In this document: positions 47,316 through 58,712 of the stretch, one piece after another | How positions within the stretch are numbered: position 1 is the first letter of the stretch | How the letters are laid out: every line of letters starts with the position of its first letter | NCBI GenBank assembly: GCA_021904315.1 | Contig: CM038918.1 | Coordinates: forward strand, 13,593,349-13,657,348 | DNA length: 64,000 nt | From: Sphagnum magellanicum | Taxonomy: Eukaryota > Streptophyta > Sphagnopsida > Sphagnales > Sphagnaceae | Direction of reading: 5' to 3' | The notes under the pieces: model-generated | The model's input: only the letters and a program-made list of their open reading frames with translations | Told to the model about the DNA's origin: nothing | Databases searched by the model: none | Program-made: the position numbers and the translations under genes

Positions 47316-49553
47316 GCCTCTCTTCTTCTTCCTCTCCTCCTCTTACTCTCCTCTCAAATTTAGCGTTTGGTTCTGCTTCCTCCTATCTCATGCTCCCAAA
47401 ATTAGGGTTTGGTTCTTCTTCCTCCTCGTATGCTCCCAAAACTAGGGTATGGTTACCAAACCAGTGACCAAGAGAGATACGCGAGAGAGAGAGAGAGAGA
47501 AACACACACACACACACACACAAAAGTTAATTTGGCGTCCTCTTCTTTCCCATGGGAATGCTGGAAAACCCACTCTTCTCAGTGCACCAAAATTAGGGTT
47601 TGGTCAGGAAAGTGTGAAGTCAGTCCCTGTTTGCGCTTGAAGCTTGTTTTACACATCTACTTTCACATGCAGGAACAATTTTCAAGCGCATAGTCCTAGT
47701 AAACCAAGGCCTTAAGTCATGTTTGGTGAAGGGGATTTTGAAAGGGAAGGCCGTTGGGGTTTTGAGTAGGGGGAGTGAAGGGCACTGGAGGACCTCATCC
47801 CTCAGTTTTGCACGCATTTTATAGGCAGAGGGTGGCAATGGCATTATAGCGTGCAGGTGGTCTCTATTTTCAGACATGCTGGTGTAGTAGGCGAGGGTTT
47901 TTCTAGGCTAGGCATCCTTTCAGAAGGTCCTCTCCTTTTCTTATTTGATATGCTGCTTGCGACAAGGGCTTAAGGAGAAGGGGGGTTTGAGAACTTGATG
48001 TTCTCCTTGTGGTTTGCGCTCTTAGGTGGTTCTTTTGTTTTCTTGGACGTGGGTCCTTCCATTTTGTTCATTGTATTCCCCCTTCCTTTCTTGGGCGTTT
48101 TGATTTGTTTTTCATTGGCAAGGTTTCATTTGACTTGCACTGAACATTTCTTCTCTCCCACTCTCTTTGCTATCTGGAGCTTCGCCTAACTACTTCTTTT
48201 GTTGCAATGTTCTCCCAAGACATTGTTGATATCCTCCATCACACAAGAGCCAATAATGCCCTCTCTCTCTCGCAACACTCCACACCTTCTTCTCCTCTAC
48301 ATCACCCATTTCTTACACTCTCTTCTATTCTTGTTTGTTTGTTTTGGTGTGAGGAGGATGCTAGACCTTTGGGTCATTGTAATCCAAAGCCTCTTGTGTC
48401 TACAAAACATCAAAAATTCTCGTTATTGTTGTTATGCTAGAATGTCTAACCTTGTCTTGGTGTGGTGATTGCATTTCCTTCCAATGCTAAGAAGGTCCTT
48501 AGTTGTATTTTGCTTGGTTGTTTTGCTCAATTGGGGGAATTAGATTAGATGTTGAGCTTGGTTGACTTGGGTTAGGTTGCATTGAACATGATATCAACAA
48601 AGTGCTTCAATTAAGCCTTCTACAAGCATTACGCAAGAATGGCTTCTAAACTACTCCAACAAAACAAAAATCAACACACCCACATCCATCATCATCCTCT
48701 TTGCAAGTTCTTTAACTTTGAACAAAGTTCCTCCTAAAACTTAATTCATGCTTCAAAACAAATACATCACATTGTTACTTCATTTGCAAAACAATTACCC
48801 AAAAAAACATGAATGTTGTACAAGAATTGTAGATTATTATGAAATCAAAATTGCCAAGACATTACCAAAAACTACAACACATAATAACCTCAATGCCAAC
48901 AAAATACCAATAAACATAAGATTTTCATTTTTTGTGCAAACAATCATTTTGTAAAAATATCACTTTCCATAAAATAGCACAAGAGTTGTCATATAATATA
49001 CTTGGTATTGATGATATTTCTCCATAATATGCAATTGAAATTTCTTCACAAATCAAAAATGTTAATGAAAGTCTAATTCATTAGATTAAGTTCACAACAA
49101 GATACAAATAGACAAAAAAAAAAAATCGAAAGATTGCCAAACAAAACAACAAAAAAAGATTATGAATTGGAATTTGATTTGTGACAAATTATAATCCAAG
49201 ATGACTATGAAATAATTATCACAATGGCAATCGCTAAAATACCCATCTTACATAAACCAATTCCAATGAAACATTATCATTGGAATTTGTAGAGGGTGAA
49301 CCCACCTTTTAATTTTAAGGTAGGTAACTCACAATAATGGGGAGTGTGGATGACCTATCAATTTTGAGTTTAAAATGGATGACATGTTGATTTTGGGTTT
49401 ATTTCATTTCTTTTGAAAATAAATAAATAAATAAATAAAATTTTGGGGCCAAATCAAAATTCCTACATTATGGATTTTATTTATTTTTTAATTTAAGATA
49501 TTTGACAATGATATCAATTTTTTTTAAAAACACCAGATTTTTCTTTTTTAAAT

Positions 49554-49596
<43 letters not shown>

Positions 49597-50004
49597 AATA
49601 TTAAGATGATTATTACAACCCAAATAAGAAAACTTTTTATTGACCATACATTCATTCTCACAGAAGTCATCCATGAAGCCGGTTACATGTAAATCATCCA
49701 CGAAAACGTTACTGGATGTCATCCATAAAGAACGTTAGGGCTTGCGGATTTGAAATTTTGAAACGCGAGCGGACGAGGACGACCAAGAGTCCCTAAACCC
49801 TAAAACTCTCTCTTCTCGCGCTTCCTGTGTGTGCGCGCGACGTTCGGAGCTCTAGCTCCGAGGAAAGAAAGAACGGAGCGAGGAGCAACGAAGGGAGCGA
49901 GGAGGAGCTTGGTGATGATGGTTGCTGCCTTTCTTCTAATGCTCGTCTCTCTCTTCTTCAAAGCGGACATTTCTTTTCTGTAGTGGAAGTACTCGGAGCA
50001 GCAG

Positions 50005-50046
<42 letters not shown>

Positions 50047-50087
50047 CTGTTGCTGCTGCAGTAGCAAAATAAAACTGGGGGAGAATA
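47316..50087. promoter_or_regulatory. Divergent intergenic region between ATR3-type and EME1 genes
   Basis: A 2.8-kb region from which the two genes are transcribed outward. Next to the oxidoreductase start, the + strand is CT-rich (47316-47360), meaning a GA-rich leader on its mRNA, followed by GA and CA microsatellites at 47483-47522. A TA microsatellite is at 49556-49592. Next to EME1 a 40-bp GA run lies at 50006-50045, about 43 bp before its ATG. No TATA box can be singled out. Short open frames around 48000-48470 match nothing I recognise and lack support as a gene. Confidence 0.5.
50006..50045. repeat. GA repeat in EME1 leader/promoter
   Basis: Uninterrupted GA dinucleotides upstream of the EME1 start codon. 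GA tracts are common in plant promoters and 5' UTRs. A regulatory role here is inference. Confidence 0.9.
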
Positions 50088-53000
50088 ATGTCGGATTCGG
50101 AAGATGGCGATAGCCATTTGTTGGTGGACTGGAAGGGTGACGGAGGAGAAGCAGGAGGATTAAGGAGACAAGGAGTGCGAAGGAGAGCTTCTTTTTCATC
50201 TGCTGTGCAGCAAACAATAGGGTATAAGAAGGTCAAGCAGCAGCGGTGTTCTTCACCTTGGAAGCCGGAAATGAAGCCAGAAATGAAGAAAGTGGTGGAA
50301 GATGATGGAAAGTGTTCAACTGTACCAGCAGATATTCGCGTACAGCCGACGACAATAGTGCTGGTCTCATTGTCGGAGTCCGAGCCTTCGGAGCCCGTCG
50401 TCCCTCCTCCGAGAGCAGCAGCAGCGACCATTTTCGAGCCTCTCAAACCTGGTCTGGTGTGAACCCCCATTTCTCTCGTTTCATTTGCTGCTGCTTGTGG
50501 TTAAAATAGCGGGGATTGCAGTTTGTTTTGTTCAGGAGCCAAGTTCTGTACAATATTCTGATGTTGAGCCTGCAGAGGCAATGATTTTGTTTCTAACTTC
50601 ACCCAAGAACAAAAGCCATTCATGTATCACCTCTTCTGCAGCAGCAGCAGCAGCTGCAAAAAAGTGTGAATTAGAAGCCAGCCAGAGCATTAGGGTTTAG
50701 CGTTATGGTTCTTCTAATTAGGGCGTGTTTTTTTTTTCCCCCCTTGTTTTGGGGTGGGTACAGCAGCCACCAATGTGGTGTGTCTGGACACTGACTCAGA
50801 CTCCGAGGTTTCTGTCTCTCACCACCACAACCCCAAGTCCTTCGCCAAGCTTCAAGTATTAGATGATCTCACAGGGCCCAAAAGCATCAACGACAAGGCA
50901 GAGACTGGCTTCTGCACACAAACTGACAGGACTGGGATGTACAGCAGTTTTAAGACCCCGCCAAGGCCAACTTCAGGTGACAGCAACTGTACCCTGGACC
51001 CATGTGGTAGCAGTGGTTTATATTCTCCTGCAATTGACACTCAGGTGGTTGCTTCGAGTTCAAAACGTCATGACCTAAAAAAAAATGGAAGCTCTGGAAA
51101 GTTGTCAAGCATTTCAGGAGGTGGTGATGTCAAATGGCTTGAATTGAGTGAGGATGAAGAGCAAGGGAGCTTTTTGAAGGATTCATTAAACCCAGACGAA
51201 GATGATGTGGGTGTCCCTGGTAGAAGAGCAGCAGCTGATTTGGAAGTCAGCCCAATCATTGATGTCCGGTTCTCATCAACAAAAGATTTATTGAGAAGTA
51301 TCCCTCCATGTGAGTTGCCATCCATGGCCGAACCTCAAAGTGTTGAGGTGGGTGAGGATGAGAACAGGAGTAAGAGGAGAAAAGGAAAAACAGGGAAAAG
51401 AGCAGTATGTGGGGAGGAGAGGGAATTAGGGAAAATTGAGAGGCTCCAGGCACGAGAAGCTGAGAAGTTGAGAAAGGCAGCAGAAAGAGAGGAGAGGAAA
51501 TTGCAGAAGGAGGAATCCAAGAGGCTACTGCAAGAAGAGAAGCAAAGAAAACGAGAGGTCAGTTCAATGTTGACAGGGTCATATTGAATCAGCCTTTACA
51601 TTTCTTATGTCTGGATCTGCTTGTATTTTTTCCTTCCATATCCTATCAAGAGTAGCAGATGTGCAATAGCAGCCTACAGCTGGTGGTTTTTCATGCCAAC
51701 AGCCTTCCTAATGCAAACAACCCTAAGGGTGAACAGGAAGAGAAGTTACGGAAGGAAGCTGCAAAGATAGAAGCCAAAGAAAAACACAAAGCAGAGCAGG
51801 AGTTGGACAGATGGGAGAAGGGAAAATCTGCTCTCCAAAACACGATGGCATTAATTGATACAAAAGTTGTGGAAAGTGGCCTTATAGGAGGTTCTTCCCA
51901 TTCCTCCCTTTTGTCTTCTCCTTGATGGCTTGTCTCTGTCTTCCAGGGTGTGCAGAGCTTATTTCTGGATTGTGAAATTCTGATTCATGTCCTCTAGTTC
52001 TGGTTTGAGTAAAGTAGCTGTTTGTGAGTAGTCAAAGGTCCTTGTAAGGGTTGAGTGCAAAGTGAGATTGCTATTGGGTCAGGGATTCCTGGTTGTTCTC
52101 ATCCCAAATTTGGTGCAATTTCTGTATTGAGTTATGTCACTGTTCAATATGTGACTTATCAGGCCAACTTTTGAGTCGACTTGGAGAGAAACAGTTACAG
52201 TTCCAGTTGATGTCAAATGCTGTGGAGAAGTCCATACTATGGCGAATGAAGCGACCCAGTGTGGATTGTCTTGTTGATTCACAATCTCAGTTCTGGGACC
52301 CTGAAGATACTCCAAGTCAGGGTGAAGCATTGGGATCCCAGGTGAAAATGATTGCATTTGCTGCTATTTATTTGACCCTGCCAGAAATGCCTGAAGCAAC
52401 TCTAGTCTATATTTATGTTATGGGAACACACAACAGCCATGCAACAGACCTGACACACAATGACAACAAAACTGGCTGATGGCCTCCATTTTGAACTGTG
52501 GCAATAATTTTCAAGCTCTTGTTGTTCACAGCTGGTGTTGGAGGAAATTGATGTCCCATACATTCTCTTTGTTCTTGAAGCTGAGGAGTTTGCAGTTATG
52601 GTTGGTGAGAACAAGCTGCATACACATATCGTGTCAGTGCAGGCGCGCTACCCAGGCTTCACAATATGCTACTTGGTTAACAAGCTCAAATGGTTTTTGC
52701 AAAAGAAGTAAGCAGGGTCCCTTCCACACTTTGCTTTGATGGTGAAGGCTATTGTAGACTGATACCTTACACATAAATGTATGACCTTGTTCTTTTGGGG
52801 TATTGAATGGGAAACAGAGATCAGGCACAATACAAGAATGGTGAGTCTGGGTGGAAGTGTCCCCCTGTTGAGCAGGTAATATTATTTCCTCCAGACTTTT
52901 GCTGCTCGTGAAAGACAAAAGCAAAGAAATGGCTCCAGTGAGAATTACATCTTGGACTCCTATGTATTCCACAGATGTTATCAAAAGGCAGGTGTTACGG

Positions 53001-54364
53001 TACCTGCCACTAATGATCAGGAGTTTTTGCTAAAATATTTCATTATCTCAAAAAAATGAGTCCAGCAACCCCAATTTAAATATTTCAGAGTTTTGACAAT
53101 TGAGTATAAGCTTGCAAGATCCCATTCACATTTTGAATCCATAGTGGGAACCCAGTGGCTTAACAGGTTCAACAGGTTCTGGCAGGGTCATTTCAAGAAA
53201 AATACTTTTTCTGACTCTTACTTTTGAGAATTAATTAATACCAAATGTCTTTGACAGGTATGATATGTATGTTTATGCATGTGATATAGCTATGATGCCC
53301 CTGGCGGCTGTGTTGAGTATGTATGTAATGGCATTGCAGGCATTGGTGCAAATGGTGACTAACTACAATGGAGTGCATTCACGGCTGTGCTTGGATGAGG
53401 CAGAGGTGGCAGATCATGTGGCAGGCCTTATGCGGAGTCTTGCCGAGTGCCCTTTCAAGTATAACTACTACCAGAAACCTTCCTGGAAAAAAAATTAGGG
53501 TTAGGAGCTGTAGATCAGTGTGACTGAAAAAGTTGCAGGTTTTTGTTCTTGTTTCGAGGCTTATGTGTGAGCATTAGGGTTCCATTGTGATATGTAGAAT
53601 TTGCTGAGGTGATGTCTTCTTGTGCAGGCAAAAGCTGACACCTCTATCAGTAAGCAAAAATGGGGACCATGTTGCAAAAAGTGATCCAAACAAGGAAGAA
53701 ATCAAGAAAAGTCTTTGGTGAGTCACACCACATGTATGATATCAAGCATCTCATGGTTTACCAGCCACAATCCTCCAAATCAATGATTAACATGTCCCCA
53801 AAACACTATTGTATTTGCTGACCATTATTCTCAATTGTACAGGCTGAAGGCACTTGTGGCCCTTCCAAAAACATCAGGAGCCATTGCTCGTGCCATTGCA
53901 AAGGAATATCCAAGCATGCGTGCCCTCCTTAATGCTTATCTCGACTCTGCAAAAAGTGTAAGTGTGTGTCCTTCTCAACCTGATACACATTTGGTTTTGG
54001 CATCTTCCCACAGTTTGTAAATTTCACTGTGGTATGCCATCTTCAAGGGGTTTAATTTAGAACCCCATTTGCATCCTTTTGGTCTCAACTTGTGTTTGTC
54101 AAGAATTGCAAGGGAGCTAGGTGGACTATTATTTCTTGGGTACAATCTTTGTAGCACTTTAAGTGAGACGTTATCCTTGGGCAGGTGCATGAGAAGGAAC
54201 TTCTGTTGCAAAACTTGATGAGAGAAGGACTGTTTGGGGCAGAGCAGGCCAGACGAATTGGTCCTGCTTGCTCTCGGCGAATTTATAGGATTTTGATGGC
54301 ACAAAATGGGAGCCTGAAAACCGATGACGTTGAACAGGGGGCTGATCATTTCAGGGATGATTGA
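50088..54364 (+). CDS. EME1: Crossover junction endonuclease subunit EME1
   Basis: Non-catalytic partner of the MUS81 nuclease, which cuts branched recombination and fork intermediates in the nucleus. Eleven exons: 50088-50456, 50536-50665, 50764-51557, 51737-51890, 52163-52341, 52532-52707, 52818-52875, 53340-53458, 53628-53717, 53843-53957 and 54185-54364, about 787 residues, all in phase. The N-terminus (about 1-390) is acidic and Ser-rich (LDTDSDSEVS, WLELSEDEEQ). Next comes a Lys/Glu coiled coil (about 400-460), then the XPF-like domain (NAVEKSILWRMKRP, DVPYILFVLEAEEFAVMV, YPGFTICYLVNKL, NGVHSRLCLDEAEVADHVAG) without a catalytic ERKxxxD motif. A tandem HhH tail follows (LKALVALPKTSGAIARAIA, SRRIYRILMAQNG) ending VEQGADHFRDD. 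An in-frame TAA upstream with no intervening ATG supports the start. The donor of exon 2 (aagt|gtgaat) was chosen by phase and is the weakest boundary; the acceptor of exon 3 could also lie 3 bp further on. Confidence 0.92.
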
Positions 54365-54600
54365 GGTATCTTCAGGACAAAGGATTTCTCCACTGTGTAT
54401 TTAATTCAAATAAGTGCAAGGTAGACCAATTGCTCTGCCACCCTGATTCCCTAATTGTCTCAATCACAAATTAGTTGCTGTTTTACAGCCCATCTTGTCT
54501 AATGTTACAAATGATGGCTGGTCATCATCCACCACTAGTCTTTAACTGCAACCTGAATTTAATCTTCCCCACAGATCATTCACACACTTGAACACAGATG
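54365..54600 (+). other. EME1 3' flank
   Basis: Sequence immediately after the EME1 TGA. It should contain the 3' UTR. No other feature is recognised. Confidence 0.5.
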
Positions 54601-57000
54601 TTCAAAATAGTGGCAAATTCTCTTATGTAGTGGTCAAGTTTGTGCACTTTCACCTCAACTGATGGGTGTGCTATCTGAATGCTGAAACATCCACTACCAG
54701 GCCCCAAGCCAATCTTGGAGTATATGTGCAGCTTTTTGAGTGCTTCGAGTCACTGCTGGTCAGACTTGCCACCCTTGTAAAAGCCTAAGGAGCTCTGAAA
54801 CATCTTCAAGCTTGCCCAAACCTTGTATGTGACATGAAATTCTTCCTTTTGATGCTGGTTTATGAGTGCAAGGCTCTAGAAAGTTGCTAACTACATCTAC
54901 AAGGTTTACTATTACTTGTCAAGCAAGTCATCTACACGAAGGCAATGGATCAAAGATATGGTAAGGGCTGCTGCCATAAACTAGCTGGAGCTTGTTGGAT
55001 GGCTTGCTCATTGCTTGGAAAAAATTGTGATGTAACATAGATTGGTTAGGGAGTCAAACGTGACTTTTTTGCTGTATTTCAACTTAGTGTTATGTTTGAC
55101 AGAAAAAGTTGTAGAAATTTGAACTTACCTTCCTATTGTGCAAAATCCTTGGCTTTAGTTTGATAACAAAATTTGGTGCCATATTGTTGTCCCAAGAATG
55201 TGATTCCCAATGGTGTTCAGGATGTAAGTAGCTGTCTTCACAGCCTTCACCTAGAAATAAAAGAAATCACTGCAAGGATACAGCATGCGTCTGATAGTAC
55301 AACCTCTACCAGGATAGTACCCATGGTAGTGGATGTTAAATCAAGCTCCATCCAAGGTGTCTTGTACATCAGTACACAGACATTCCTTTGAGAAAATTCT
55401 CCTGGTGTCTTGGATTCAACCTTTTCAGGATTGACAGAAAGGGTTTGTCTATGGTTATTTTCATTAGCACACCCACGCTTCATGAAACACAGTTTCGCTG
55501 TCTTGATCTGGGACAAGCTGCGGGCCTGTTGTAACAAGCTGGTTTGCCACCATCTTCTTAATCATATCATTACTGACATGACCAACATGCATGTGTATGT
55601 ATGCCACTCCTGCAATGATGTAACTTCAGCTGAACTTGCAACATTATGTCCTGAACTGCATTGGCTTCATGTACTTGCTTCCTGTACACTTCTTCAATTG
55701 AGCAATGTGTTCTGCCCTCTCCTTCTTGTCCTCAGCTGTGAGAGATCTTTATTCACTCCAGAGGAAATACCTCCTGTTTTTATGCTTCATAGTGACCTCG
55801 AGCTTGTGTCTGCTCTCTATTATAAGACACTTTGTCGGTTTCAATCAGTTTTGACTTTTGATCAGATTCGAGCTTCAATAATCCTTGCTGTGAAGTGCTT
55901 TTGGTCAGCAAGTGTGACACTATGCCATGCAAGCCACAATGCATCATAGCTTTCTGGCAATCTGCATCTGATTTTCATCAACTGTTGATCATTGATAAAC
56001 TGCCCTGTGGTATCAACCAGTTGTCACCAAATAGCTGATAGGTTATTTACATAGCCAAACACAGTATCTGTGTACTCCATATGATATCTGTAGAACTTTT
56101 CTTGAAGTTGTGAGATGTTCTCCTCCACTGATTGTTCATGTATGCAAAGTTTTCCACATCTCACACGAGTTTGTGCAACTCACTAGCTGCTGCTACATAT
56201 GATTCTTGTCCACTGCATTCAATAATGCGGACTGCTGCTTTGCTAGCTTGCTTTTTCCAAACGGCTGGTTTGACAGCAGCAGCTGCATGTGTTTCTGTGC
56301 CAATTACAGGGGTACCTTCTCAGCTCTGGTTGGTCTATGGATTTCTAACCTGCCAAACCAGGGTACCTACCCATCCCAGATTTCTTTGGATTCAAAAGTG
56401 AACTGTATGTGGAACTTTGAGCTATGGAAGTTCTCTCCATTGAACTTCTCAACTGTAGCAATCTCCTTCCATCAGGAGACAAAAAATATGTTGGAAAGCA
56501 CTTGGAGAAATTTCCGAAGTGTATTTGGAGGGTACTTTACATAGATGTAGGTTTTTGCAGAACTGACCAAGCACCCAGAAAAGAGGAGGGATCTTTTACA
56601 CCTATAATTAGGCATAAGTTCCCTCCCACTCTTAAAGGAGTAAGTGTAAGAACCCTCATGTTCCTATGCCTCGTTACCTATGTGTGCAAATCTTCCACCC
56701 AGCAGTTTGAACATGAAACTTTCTGTACTTTCAGAGCTACTTCAAAGTGGTTGAATTGAGGAGCTGGTCCAGCTACCATAGCATCTCACTGGGACATTAT
56801 TGGTGTCAAGACAAGCCTTGAGATCAGTTGCGTCATTTCACTGACTCTGACTTTTATAAGGATGATAACATTCATGGACCCATTTCACAGGATCTGGTTG
56901 ACGTTGAAGAAAAGTGCATAAAATGCTCACTATTGTTACACATGTTTGCCTTCATTCTCCCAAGTTTTCCTCAGGAGGAGGTAGTGAACTAAATGGTTTT
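54600..57000 (-). mobile_element. Decayed Ty1-copia-like retrotransposon remnants
   Basis: Reading the - strand from high to low coordinates gives fragments in copia order. Gag-like: VEKFNGENFHSSKFHIQF near 56460-56400, and VWKKQASKAAVRIIECS near 56260-56200. Then LPESYDALWLAWHSV near 55970-55910. Pre-integrase/integrase-like: HVGHVSNDMIKKMVANQLV near 55600-55540, and KTPGEFSQRNVCVLMYKTPW near 55410-55350. Many stops and frameshifts separate these pieces, so no functional polyprotein exists. I could not locate LTRs, a reverse transcriptase block or an RNase H block with confidence. The assignment rests on motif order only. Confidence 0.55.
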
Positions 57001-58712
57001 TGGTAAAACTCTGTGAGGAAAAAGCAAAAATTTGTGGGGTCTTAATTTTGAATTTAATAAAAAAATTCTGCAGAGAATTATCTATGTGAAATTTTACTTC
57101 TCCATGTTTTATGCCACCTTCACTTTTAATTATTGTTCTCCCTAAACCGATGTCATGAGCCAAAGAGAAAAGTGATGGACTACTAAGACACCAAAGTTTG
57201 CATCTCTTTTAATCCGCTATCTACACTCGTATTACTATCCACAACCCACAATTTACTGCAAGTGCTAGAGAGAAAGCACAAAATTACATTATCCAAAACT
57301 GAAAGAAAACCCTTTACCTGAATACTCAATAGAAACTCTTTATCTCAATACCAAGAAAAATCAACGGAATGGCAGAACACAAAATTCCAATCCAAGCTTG
57401 CACACAATCTGAGCTTTCACATTGGCAACTCAAAGTTTGTCACCCTTTCTCCTCACAAGCAGAGCCAATGAACCAATTACTGAAATCATCCATTATTAGT
57501 GAAAACTGATTGCATCTGAAGAATGAAGGTCTAATGAAATTGTTCACTTCCATGAGGACTGACAACACCAGTAGAAAATATGAATCGCATGAGAACTAAC
57601 AAAAAATTCACCATTCAAGCCATTCACATCTGCATTGGTTACATGAGCACTTAACATCAATCCAAATCCACTACACACTATATGTGGACCTGTTCCTACT
57701 GTAATTGTCATGTGACTGCAAAGCTGGATGACTATCTGATCACAAAAAACAGTAAAATTCCTGAAATTAAGTCTGAATTCATCTATGCAGTCCAGGCAAA
57801 GAGATCAGCAAACTGCTCTCATCAGGAATAAGAGCTTTTGATCTTCATAGACGTCCATTAGATGACATTGATATTTGCATATTCTGACAACCATCCACTG
57901 CCTTAACAAACAAATTACTTTCAGCAGAGATTCAAACATGAAATTCCTCTACCTGTAGAGTTCACTTGTGAGAAACGAGCATAAGCATATGATCAGAGTG
58001 AATGTATCCTTGACATTGCTCACTCCATTGTACAATATACATTCAATTTCACTGCCATCAGAACATACCTATGCATGACATCAACTTCTCTAAGTATACA
58101 GCCTTAAGACAACTGGTCAGCATACCCAATTGAATGCTATACCAGTGGAGATCCTACTAGGTTGTTCCTGTTGCCAAACTAACTAACTTGTGACTTCATG
58201 TCATGTGAAGCAAAACAGAAGACCTTCAGATCAGCACCAGAGTGATAAGAACCAATGCTACACCACTTTAACTGCCTGGTTGAGAATCAGAGCAGCTCCC
58301 CCACTATCCATGTTACAAGCCACATCACCCCTATACAAATAGCAGTCTCACTCAGAACTCGATCCCATAGCCTCCAACCTCTGTCCAGTGCATGCCAGTA
58401 TTATGTCAATGATTCCTTCAAGATAGCTACATTCCAGGTTAGGCCAGTTGGTGAACAAGCAATAAGGTGATACTTTCTAATGTCCTCTCTCTGAAGAGAG
58501 CTGCAGCATCTGGATGTCCAGCACTTCCTAATGATCCCTTAAGGGATATAATTCAGGTCTACTAATAAAGCAATGGAAGCAGCCAAACCTAAGAGACTGG
58601 CTCTGCTGGACACATTGAGGCAAAGGAAAAACTTGATGGACAGGTCTATAGTGCAGACGGAGGAAAGGCACGGAGGGTACAAATCTGGTGGATTAAAAAA
58701 GCATCAAGTGCT
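57000..58712. other. Intergenic sequence downstream of the ARIADNE gene
   Basis: No gene recognised. The stretch next to 58713 should hold the 3' UTR of the - strand ARIADNE gene. Short open frames at 58255-58770 on the + strand are shadows. Confidence 0.5.

Noticed and set aside
47995-48468. Overlapping open frames with hydrophobic stretches between ATR3 and EME1
   Set aside because: Short and low-complexity, with no recognisable domain and no supporting splice structure.
49800-50470. Long - strand open frames opposite EME1 exon 1
   Set aside because: They are antisense shadows created by the GA repeat and the real exon; leucine/serine runs come from CT repeats.
50088-54364. MUS81 instead of EME1
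   Set aside because: The catalytic ERKxxxD motif is absent and the acidic N-terminus plus the VHSRLCLDEAEVADHV region fit EME1.
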